Shown here: in pieces, positions 26,401 to 35,326 of the stretch
Position numbering within the stretch: position 1 is the stretch's first letter
How the letters are laid out: each line of letters starts with the position of its first letter
Notes under the pieces: model-generated
The model's database searches: none
What the model saw: only the letters and a program-made list of their open reading frames with translations
Told to the model about the DNA's origin: nothing
Origin: Psettodes erumei
Lineage: Eukaryota > Chordata > Actinopteri > Pleuronectiformes > Psettodidae
DNA length: 64,000 bases
Direction of reading: 5' to 3'
Assembly: GCA_016785225.1 (NCBI GenBank)
Contig: JAFBJZ010000918.1
Span: 1 to 64,000, forward strand
Translations under genes and position numbers: made by a program

Positions 26401-27493
26401 TGGTGGGCTCTGGTGAGAGTCAGAGTCAGAACAAAGGACATAAAGATGCACATACCGCAAACAGCCTGACGCTGACACATTAGCTGAACAGCAGCTGGCA
26501 TTACTAACAGTTACAGTGGGAAATTATGAGGATGCAGCTGTGAGGATCTTACCAAAGCTCCACCCGAGAGGGGGTTCGATCTTCAAAACAAAGTCTCCCT
26601 GGATTAAAACGACAAATCGGATGGATTATAATCATCAGGAGTGAAAACTGAAGAAATAAATCTAAGTAAACTTGTGTTTCTCTCACCTTGTCGTAGAGAG
26701 GGATCATGAAGTAGCCGTTGATGGGAGCACAGTCCGTTTGATACTTCAAGGAACCTTGTTTGGTGTATAGTTTAATCTGCGCACGAAGGAGGACACGTGT
26801 TGGTTACGAATTACATTTTCGGATTACTGAACCTGAATCAAGCAGGCACGGTCGTATCCCACGGCTGGATACCTCGTCTCGGATGAAATCCGCAAATACG
26901 GCAGCCTATCTGGGACTTGGTTTATTTCGCTAATTAACCGCATGGCTAATCCCACGAAGCCCGTGAATGAGCGGGGATTAGGATTGGTGGCCAGCATTTA
27001 ACGTCTCCCTCGTCATCGACAGTGACGGGTTTGAACGTCCACGGTGAGCAGTCCCGTGCAACACGGACGCAATTCAACCCACTTGTCACTCAACCGCAAC
27101 AGCGCACAGAAGACAGCCCCCGTTAGCTCAGTAGCAGAGGGTTAAGATGCCGTTTACCTTCGGCAGCTGCTGAGAAACTGACTCTGAGTTTTTAAAAATA
27201 AAATCCGCCACTTTCGCGTTCATTTCACTGAAACATTCATTCTGGTGAACCCCCGGGTCTCCGGCTAACCTTCAGTTTACTAACCATAAAGCGGCTAACA
27301 GCTAGCTAGCTGCTAGCCTGGACGTTTGCCCTCTCACCTCGATCAGGGAGTAGTTGATTTCAACGTCGGACTTGACAAACCCGCCGCACGCCACCACGAT
27401 GTCATCGGAGGACACGGTCAGCACCTGAGAGTAGACGAGGCAGAATACCGCCCAGAGGGCCCCCGCGTCGGCCCGGATCGTAACTCTCAACAT
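11404..27493 (-). CDS. nomo: Nodal modulator (NOMO), ER translocon-associated membrane protein
   Basis: A single-pass ER protein with a very large lumenal part made of Ig/carboxypeptidase-regulatory-like beta repeats. With nicalin and TMEM147 it forms the BOS complex that assists multipass membrane-protein insertion (family knowledge). The 31 coding exons are 27338-27493, 26687-26776, 26553-26598, 26309-26409, 25945-26051, 25786-25858, 25358-25510, 24869-25006, 24605-24694, 24380-24485, 24114-24264, 23817-23994, 23477-23618, 23204-23335, 22504-22640, 22321-22408, 22060-22123, 21866-21961, 21555-21776, 21183-21265, 20804-20963, 16383-16509, 15484-15597, 15243-15370, 14454-14595, 14161-14244, 12998-13108, 12772-12873, 12424-12543, 12113-12205 and 11404-11535. 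All introns are GT-AG and phases agree, giving 1,221 residues against about 1,222 in human. A signal peptide (residues about 1-28) precedes DDIVVACGGFVKSDVEINYS. One membrane helix (about 1158-1174, YIALPLTLLLLLAAY) is followed by a short basic tail ending KARRT. Exon 19 encodes a charged, probably helical insert. No lesion was seen. An upstream in-frame ATG (27,535) gives an alternative start. Confidence 0.97.
16728..16970. mobile_element. MITE-like element with ~36-bp inverted repeats
   Basis: The left arm (about 16,728-16,763, containing TTTTGGTCACCAGTAAATTA) is the near-perfect reverse complement of the right arm (about 16,931-16,966, containing TAATTCACTGGTGACCAAAA). Between them lies a second palindrome, AGCTACATGGCTAACG pairing with CGTTAGCCACGTAGCT. 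The single strand could fold into a nested hairpin. Size (about 240 bp), inverted ends and absence of coding sequence fit a non-autonomous DNA transposon. It sits in the largest nomo intron. Target-site duplications could not be settled because the flanks are A/T homopolymers. Confidence 0.75.
18315..19480 (+). pseudogene. Decayed HIPK-type protein kinase pseudogene in a nomo intron
   Basis: Antisense to nomo, inside the intron 16,510-20,803. Ordered kinase fragments can be read. At about 18,315-18,460 there is a glycine-loop region (IQAFLGQGGFGHAAKC, cf. HIPK LGxGxFGxVxKC). At about 18,468-18,506 the frame reads AFNQTQEEVAAL. At about 18,640-18,715 it reads LEVLKSLQTLDPEKSS then IIRWLGCFF, followed after a frameshift by CLEFELLDQSRFDS. 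At about 18,885-18,980 it reads LRAPEVVLGL and ALDVWSAGLVFAECELGG (subdomains VIII-IX). At about 19,289-19,355 it reads LQLDARDRLKLAEVPRHPFF (C-lobe end). The reading frame changes several times, stops interrupt it, and the HRD/DFG catalytic part was not found. CCCACAG acceptors precede two fragments, so introns are kept; it is not a processed retrocopy. Most likely a dead copy from the expanded HIPK-like family of fish. Confidence 0.8.
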
Positions 27494-27660
27494 TTTTTTT
27501 TTTTGGCTGACTAGGACCGAGCCGAGCCACAGCACGCTGTCTCCGGTTCCGTACCAGCTGAGCCGCTGTCAGCAAACCGGGCGAGGACGCGGGCGGCGGC
27601 AGCGCCCCCTGCTGGGCCGGAGGCGCCGTGACGTCACAGCGACGACGCCACTGAGGGTCG
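27493..27660 (-). promoter_or_regulatory. nomo: nomo promoter region with CRE palindrome
   Basis: A GC-rich, CpG-containing segment directly upstream of the nomo start. A full cAMP-response-element palindrome TGACGTCA lies at 27,629-27,636, about 136 bp upstream of the chosen ATG. An oligo-A run of 11 bases sits immediately before that ATG on the coding strand (12 T at 27,493-27,504 on the plus strand). No TATA box is evident. Promoter function is inferred from position and composition. Confidence 0.55.
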
Positions 27661-27799
27661 GGAAGAGAAACGCCAAGAGTGACGGGAAACTATTCGATTC
27701 ATTTCACTATTTATTTTTTTTTATGTAAATGGTTCAATGATAAGGCAGTTACATACAAAGGTATCTGGTATAAAATACTGCTTATTGACCCCAAAATCT

Positions 27800-28294
27800 T
27801 GTTATGATCCATGTCCTTTCAGGTTTCTGTCTGTGTCTTCTCCTGGTGTTTTCTGTTAGGACTCCCCCTGGTGTTCCTTCCCCCACTTTTGGTTAATCAC
27901 CTGACTAATTCCTCGCACCTGTGTCTCATTTGCTCATCACTCCCCAGTGTATTTAAACCCTGCTTCACACTTCCCTGGTGTCGAATCGTGACCATTTCAT
28001 GCCCAAGCCGAGATCCCTGTACGCTTCGCCTGATCTGTTTTTCGTAGACCCAGTTTTGCCTGACCACCGTCTCTTGCTCTAGCCCCTTGGATTTGTTTGC
28101 TGTTTCCCTGGTTTTTCTGACTCGGACTGTTTTGACTACGCCTCTGGTTTTGCTGCTCTGGTTCTGACCCTGTTTACGGACTTGTGATACGGATTATTGG
28201 ATTTTATGGATTTTGGATTGTCGCTAATAAAGATCATTGTCAGCACACACTGTCTTGCGACTGGTTCCTGTACTGATCATCAGGCACAATTACA
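27800..28294 (+). mobile_element. LTR-like repeat (possible solo LTR)
   Basis: The sequence begins TGTTATGATCC and can be ended at ACAATTACA, giving TG...CA borders. Inside are a TATA-like TATTTAA (27,950-27,956) and, about 275 bp later, a poly(A) signal AATAAA (28,226-28,231) followed by a GT-rich tract. That order matches the U3-R-U5 layout of a retrotransposon LTR, and the pyrimidine-rich body resembles abundant fish Ty3/gypsy-type LTRs. No internal retroelement genes are present. The five bases on each side do not form an obvious target duplication, so the borders are uncertain. It lies between the last recognisable tmc7 exon and the nomo promoter. Confidence 0.5.
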
Positions 28295-28575
28295 ATTCCC
28301 CCCACCCCGAGTTTTCTTGCTCTTGACTCAGTAGTGGCACTTTAGCAGAGAGCTGCAAGGGGTAGGAATTGAAAGATCTACCTAGGTAATGGGAGACTAC
28401 TCGCTACTCATTCTGGGAATTTTCCCTTCTGCCACTCCATTACAGAGTCTGCCTCCAAAAAGGCTCCACTCAGAGGGCCAGTTGACCACTACCCCTAAAT
28501 TCCCAAACTGCAGGGCACAAAAAAAGACGGGCAGAGCCAAGGGGGGGACAAAATTGGGAGCGGGCCAACAATCAC

Positions 28576-31500
28576 CTTTTTGATGTAGAAGATAAAGAAG
28601 TATTTGATGGTGCAGATGGCAGGCAGCATCGGGCAGTAGAACGTGCCGATCCAGCAGATGGTCTGGCCGTAGACGATCTCCAGCACGTTCTGAGGAATGG
28701 CAAACTCCTGCTGGCCCCACCACTTAGCCAGGCCGCAGTCACAGTACCTCACTATGAGCCTGGGCAGCGCAGGGCAACGCAAGGCCACAGTTAGAAAAGA
28801 CCCGAAGCACGGAGAGCGAGAAGGAAATTCCACTTAGCAAGAAACTTTACTGCGAGGACACAGAGTTCTATACTGGAGGAAGGCTGAAAAAATACTGAGA
28901 TGAGACAAGTTACTTTCACAAACACAACTCCACTTCTGGAAATGTCCTATGATGATTACATTGTATACACCAAACTAGACTAAAAGTGGGTGCTCAGTGG
29001 TTACTGAGATGATGAAGATGGTGACGATTTGTTTTTGTTTTTTTCTTACTTTCTGGGAAACTCCACAAAGATGGTGACTGCGACAATGATGATGAAGTCA
29101 AAGATGGTGAGTTTGTACATCTCCTGGCCCACGCGGGTCTCCCAGCACTGAGGACAAATCAATAGACTGGATTTGACTTGTCTGTATGAAAGCAGCGTCA
29201 CGATGGATTTTGCATTTTAAATGCAACTATATACAGTACGATGATGTGCTGCAAACTCAAATCTGCGACAAAGGGCTCACTTACCACTGAAAAGCTTTTT
29301 TATCAAGACCACAAAAAAGGGGCAAATACCTCTGCTGTGACACTCTGAGTCATGTCAATTTAAAGAGGCATAAATGATTTACATTCTAAAATGAACCCTT
29401 CATTACTTTAAAACCCGTGTAAGGAAATCGTTGAGCGTAGCAGAGAGTAAAGTGAGTTTGATGCTGGGAGCTGCAGACTGATACAAGACGCCCCTGTGCA
29501 CCGTGTCGGAAGAGAAAAGAAAACGACTTACAGAGTAAAGCAGGTGGTTGTAGCCGCAGACGCAGGGCTCCTCTTCACAGTCAGTGATCTGAGACCAGAG
29601 AGAGAAGAGCAAAACTCCGATACTAGTCAGCCGCATGAAGACGCACCTGTGGAGGAGGAAAAAAAGGCAGCTATTTTCAGCCACTTACTCTCGCTGGCGC
29701 TCCATTTTCATCTTTCACACCACTGCGCTTGCAAATATACCCTTCTCCCTCCGGATGCAATTCATCTTCAAGTCAACGCCGGCGTCAATAAAAAGCAAGC
29801 GAGTGGTCGTTAAACGTTGTACCTCATGAGCGTGAAGCGGATCTCGAAGGCAGGGGAGTAGTCCTCGAAATTGATGATGAGGGAGAAGAGGAGGGGGGTG
29901 ATGAAGTTGGCCAAGGTGATGACAATGGAGGGCAGATACTCGTAGATGAGATCCACAATGAAATTCTCCTGCAGAACAGCACAAACAACATTGAGACCAT
30001 GGGGCTGTGATGGAGAAATGAACTTTTACCCATGAACAAAAAGATGTGAGGATGTGAAAGAATCTCCTGAGCCTAATTTTAGCAAATATTCTTACAAACA
30101 TTAGGAACAAAATAAGAGCAATGTCAGTCGTCATTTATCGAATGATTCTTGGTAAAATTTGTGAAGAGATCCAGGGTAGAGGCTGGAGTGAGTTTCTTTA
30201 AGTTCAAAGGTGATTCGGAAAGGCTTCGTTAATAACTGGATTACGACAATATGAGACATGTGCAAAATGTCTGGACAGTCTGACTGGAGTTTCTTGTATG
30301 GACAAGCGGAAATATAATTTCTAAAACAGACAGAAAATGGCATGCATGCAACAGGCAGGCAACATTTCCTCACCTTTGTGTTGTTCAGTTGCGCTTCCTG
30401 GGAGAAGGTGGTGGCTACGTAGATGCTGTAGAAGCAGCCGGCCAGCACAGCGATGACGAAGAGGTTGAGGATGAGGCGGATGAAGTAAATCCGGCACTTC
30501 TCTTTGCGGGTGCGGTCGGCTATTTTCTGCTTGATCCTCTCTTCTTCCAAATCCGTCTGGGGACACGCGGTTTTGAAATGAGGCGGGGGAACGTTCGGTG
30601 GAAACATGGATGATGGATTTGGGACATTTAAAACTCCTGACACAGTATAAAAACTCGTATTCGACAGAACGATCAACTAACCTTGAGCTCATAGAGCAGA
30701 CTGCTTCTCTTCAGCCTCGCGGCGTTCTCGTTGGTGATGCAGAAGTCCCAGCCGGCGAAGATCTTGTTGCAAAAACTCTGGAAGCGATCCTCGTCCTGAA
30801 CCAGGTTCCGTTTGAATCCACTGGCAGACCTTGAAGAGAGGAAAAGCGCAATCCCGTAAACGCAGCGTTCAAATGAATTTAATTTGCCTTTTTTTTTTCC
30901 CCGGTACCTTTTAACGATCCAGATGAGGCTGAGGAACAGGTATGCTATGGTGACCAGCAGGTAAGCCAGTGGCAAATTATAGGTGATGTGGGGAAAGTGG
31001 ATTTTGTCCACCTTGTAGTAGCCGTAGAAGAGATAGGTCTGTTCCAGGAAGCCCTGCAGATGAAGCAAGTGAGCCAAGAAACCACGCGGAAACGTTTTTT
31101 TTCTCTCAAGAGACCATTAAACCACAAATGCAAGGACTTACCCCACCAGACAGCAGATCTGTGATGTGTTCATGAAAGATGACCAGGCCTCGTCGAGCGC
31201 TGCTTGGATACACGCTGCACACGCTCCCTGTGCGGAAACGCAGCACATTATCCGTTTAAGACCACTTGCTCGGTGTGCGCTCCGGGCCGAAACGAGCGAA
31301 CGCCCCCCCTCACCGTCGTTCTGGTTGTACGTGGCGTTCCCTGCAGCGTAGGGCGCGATGATGATGGGCAACATGACGAAGCTGAACATGAGCAGGAAGA
31401 TAATCAGGTTGAGCATGACCAGGAAGCGCAGGAAGGAGAAGTAAGACAGGATCCCTGTGCCAAACATCCCTGAGTGAGAGAAAAGACAAGAGGGAGAACT

Positions 31501-33692
31501 TAACAACAACAAAACCTGCTCACGCTTTCAGAAATGTGTTTTTAGTCAGTTCATCCATCCTGAGTGGAAATCAATAAACGTCTCTGGGGCTCGAGATGGA
31601 GGTAGCCAGACCACCTCATTATTCATCTCTCACCCTCTATCAGGTGGATGTCTCCCCTCCAGAGCTGCAGGGAGCTCAGCCAGTCCTGGGCATCATCCTT
31701 CAGCCTCCTCAGAGTCCTGCGGGTGCTCTGCTTCCACTGTCTCCAGCTGCTGAGCTCTCGAGCCTCCTCCAGGCGCTGCGCCCTAACGGGTAACACGATC
31801 AAGTTTGTTGCTTGTTGAGAACTTAGCAGGCTATACGCAAACTTTTAGCGATTAATGAAAGGGTAGCAGTCACTCGCTTTCAAAATGATCTGTTAAAGTC
31901 TTTCAAGAATGAGGATGTTACAATTATGTCTTTCCTACTTGTGTCTGCGTTTCTCAGCCATGGTCTTGGTCAGTTCCCTGATGGGTCTCTGCTCCGCCTG
32001 ACCCTTCGGCTTCTCCTCGTGCCTGCTGACCGTGCTCGCAGCCCATTTCCCGCTGCCCGAGGAGCTGAGCCGAGATCTGGAGCTGTTTCTTCGCTTGGCG
32101 CCGGCAGCCGACGCCTTCCTGCGGTACAGCAGGGACTGGTAGCTGGGGAGCTGGTCCAGCAGCGGGTTACTGGTGACTCTTCCGCTGCGATCAGTGTAGA
32201 ACACTTGGAAAAGGTGAACAGACACGATTAGATGCCACAGAGTTGACAGCGTGTCTGATGACCCAGTGCTGAAGGTCACCATTTAGTCCCAGCTTTGAAG
32301 TGCCAGCAGTTAAAACGGACACAGGGAAATGTTCTAATTTTTCACTACTGGCCTGAAGTAAATGACTAAATGTATTAGCAGAGGTACTTCAAATTACAGC
32401 TGCAACAACTCGTCAAGCAACTGATTAGTTGAACAAAAAAGAATTCATCTGCAGTTATTTTCATCTGGAATTGTTTGTGCCATTTTTGCTTGAAACATTT
32501 ACTGAGTCCAGCTTAATCAAGTGTAAAAATTTGTTTCTTAGTCCGTCGTGAACTGAATATTTGGGATTTTGGACGTTGGACAACAAAAAACAGCAATAAG
32601 CATATACAGTAACTCTTTGAGCTGTGAGAATTTGTAACCTGTAGTTTGCAGACAAAATGGATTAACAGAGAAAGTGATCATTAATAGATAATAGATCATG
32701 GATAATTATCACATTAATGGATGATGAAAACAAGAGCTGGCTGCAGCCCTGATTCAAACCCAGTGTTTATCATGGGTTTAAGACACTGTAGACAAACAAT
32801 GTGCGATGTGCAGAACACGCATATTCATAATTCATGTTCATGTACAATTATTCTCCACGCTTGGTAAATACAGAAAGGACAGCCTGTGCTTTGAAAGTTT
32901 TTTTTTTTTAGTTCATAGAAAATTTGAAACAGTCAAGAATACAAACAGGCAACAAAGACAACCTGAGGAGAAACTTTGATGATTTTATATGTTATTCTCC
33001 ACCCATTTTTTATTATTCTAAGGTCGACTGATGACATCTGTATTATTCAGTGTAATGAAGTTGGATCATATCACTGGAGTGGATTAAATCATTGTTAGAG
33101 GAAGTCTGTAAAAGATTACAGTGCGTACACAATCACACACATTATACAGTCACGTGAGCTTAATTAATTTACAGTGTATTCTTCCTCAATAACTTATCCT
33201 TAGATATCACGATGAAGGGGGTGTTTAGGATTAATTACTAGTTTGCATTACGTCATCCCATCGGAGCTATAACAGTGAAACATGCAACAAGCCAAAATGC
33301 CGCGTAAGACCATTACTGTATGGGTTTCCACTGTTAGGGGCTAAAGGAACAAGCCTGTTTTATTTTATTCGCGTCCATCACCGGACAATGGCGAACCAAA
33401 AAGCCGACTCTTCGGGGGGGGCGAAGTTTCGAACTGGTGAAGAAACTCAGACAGAGATAAACAAAAACAAGACAAACTCCGCAAACTCTTCAAAGACCCA
33501 TTCATCCAAGCCATTAAAGCCAGATCAACATCGTTAGCCTGTTGTTAACGGCTATTTAAACTTAAAGTTGGAGGCTAGCATTACTAGCCTCTGTGCTAAT
33601 GTTGAAGCAGTTGCGCCTTAATGAACTTAGCAAAGTGCATCCACAGACACAAGCACCGCACAGGATCCGTGTTTACCTGAGTCGGCCTCCAT
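28576..33692 (-). CDS. tmc7: Transmembrane channel-like protein 7 (TMC7), apparently lacking the C-terminal exons
   Basis: A member of the TMC family (TMEM16/OSCA-like fold, normally ten membrane helices). Coding exons are 33677-33692, 31939-32203, 31634-31782, 31314-31469, 31142-31227, 30908-31053, 30682-30829, 30374-30556, 29823-29968, 29532-29646, 29050-29147 and 28576-28759. Every intron is GT-AG and phases match, giving 564 uninterrupted codons. Start: ATG at 33,692 reading MEADS. Diagnostic stretches are LELWREDI-like [57 protein letters not shown], the TMC signature [13 protein letters not shown] (from residue 471) and [14 protein letters not shown]. These fit TMC7 better than other paralogues. 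After YFFIFYIKK the family continues for about 145 residues with helices 9-10 and a cytosolic tail; no exon for these is recognisable before nomo. A weak candidate terminal exon (28,397-28,468) would add WSLFGGRLCN and 13 more residues. Functional status is unsure. Confidence 0.9.
32397..32746. mobile_element. hAT-like non-autonomous DNA transposon copy
   Basis: In tmc7 intron 1. The ends read CAGCTGCAACAACTCGTCAA and, in reverse complement, CAGGGCTGCAGCCAGCTC, the degenerate termini of the abundant fish repeat that begins CAGGGCTGCAACTAACGATT. The interior contains the repeat's typical words GCATTTTTGCTTGAAA-like (CCATTTTTGCTTGAAACA) and ACTGAATATTTGGG. Identification is from memory of the repeat; the copy is old and mutated. 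Confidence 0.65.
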
Positions 33693-34819
33693 CGTTTCCT
33701 TTTCGGACGGAATAACTGCTGCTATTTCTTGAATAATGTTGCGGTTAGCTATCAGTTAACCTGGCAGCCTCCGTCGACTGGGAGTGCGCTCTCCAGCTGT
33801 CAGGAAGAAAACACAGCCTTTCCCAGAGAGCACTTCCTGAATGTGGATGCAGCTCCATCAGCGTCCCCGAGCTCACGCTGACTCTGGTTTATTTATTACA
33901 TGCTGTTTTAGTTCATCCTTATCTTATTAATACTTCGATTTACTAATATCTGATTTGCATAAAAGAAGAAAGTTAGATAGCTAGCTGAATGCAGTTAGTT
34001 AAAGGCTATTACTTGAAAGATGCTCATAAAACTAAAGAGACAAACAAATACGTACGTAAGATGTTTTTTTCAATGCCAGTGCAGCTGAGAGAAAAATAAC
34101 ATACCCTTTGATTAGAAATAAGTCTCACTCTGATATTGCCCCAGTGACATCATCAGGTTGTTTTCTCTTACTTCTCACTTTTTTGTCTTTAAGGAGCCCC
34201 CTCGACCACAGACAACATCACATAGATCTTTTTGTGTTGTTTTATTTGTAGGAATAGTTGTCGTTGCTGGTGGCGAAACGAGATACAAGATACAAATAAA
34301 CAGTGCAGTAAATATCCTACCAAAAAGAAAACCTTCCCTTTAAAGGCTTTCTTAGCTGTTAGCGGCTTGCAAATTATTCATTAATTCATTATTCATTTAC
34401 CTGTCCATCTATAAAGTTCAAACAGTAAACACCATCAGTGGTCAGTCGACAACACGTACAGTACAACCCGGACTCTTGGACGCCCATGTTAAATCCTAAT
34501 AAGGAAGGCAATTAAATTTTAGCCTTTGGGGTCTCATTAGTTTTCGTCACCGCACCAAGGGTAGGAGACAGGAGATTTGCCTGGTGTATTCAGAAGCACT
34601 GGACTTTTACCTTTATGGGTTGAGCACACAACCTGGTCGTCACACGGTGCTGTGTGGGTTTTTTTCTCTGACCGAGCTGTGGCAGATTCACATGTTACTC
34701 CGCAGGCTTGGTCCGCTCAGACTGCTTTAAGGATTTTAATGATTCAGCCATTGTCCTGAAACTCTTCAAAGAACATTAAGGATCTACGTCCACATATTTT
34801 CTCACCACTGCAACACAAG
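33693..34819. promoter_or_regulatory. Divergent tmc7/tmc5 intergenic region and tmc5 non-coding first exon
   Basis: tmc7 is read leftward from 33,692 and tmc5 rightward from here, so this roughly 1 kb holds both promoters. A strong donor CACAAG/GTAAGC ends a likely non-coding tmc5 exon at 34,819. The acceptor TCTCTTATAG at 35,191-35,200 begins the exon carrying the tmc5 start codon. No TATA box stands out. A diverged duplicate or repeat was not recognised here. Confidence 0.5.
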
Positions 34820-35326
34820 GTAAGCAGGATTTTCCATCTGTATAACATCTAGCCTCGCATACGCTACTTGTCACTTTATGAGGCTCAGACCGTCGTTTTT
34901 CTGTGAAATTTTATTCGGTGGCTCTGTGTGGAAAGCGCAGAGCCGTGTTTCCAAATGAGGTAGAAACCAAACCTGCTCCATGAATTAATGATGAATGGAT
35001 GAGGAAAGGACCAAGAGATTAAATCGCACCTGCTTCCCCTCCACAACGTAGCTGTCACTCCGAGCACAGAGAGCCACTTGGCCTCAACATGCGATACCAC
35101 TTCGAAAGTTGACTTAGCCTGAGCCTGCATCTGAAGCCTATACAGTATGGAATGAACACTTATTTTTTCTCTCATTACATCCTAAGAAACTCTCTTATAG
35201 ATCATGTTTTTGGGTAATCAACTGAACAACTGGACATCAGCAGACTGAAGAGCGACCGCAACAGACTGAGCTGGAGGATTTTCACCATCTCCGAGGAAAA
35301 ACAAAAGGATCCATTCGACGAATGTC

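Noticed and set aside
27110..27160. tRNA-like A box (GTTAGCTCAGTAGCAGAG)
   Set aside because: No B box or clover-leaf partner follows within a suitable distance; it lies in nomo intron 1 and is probably chance.
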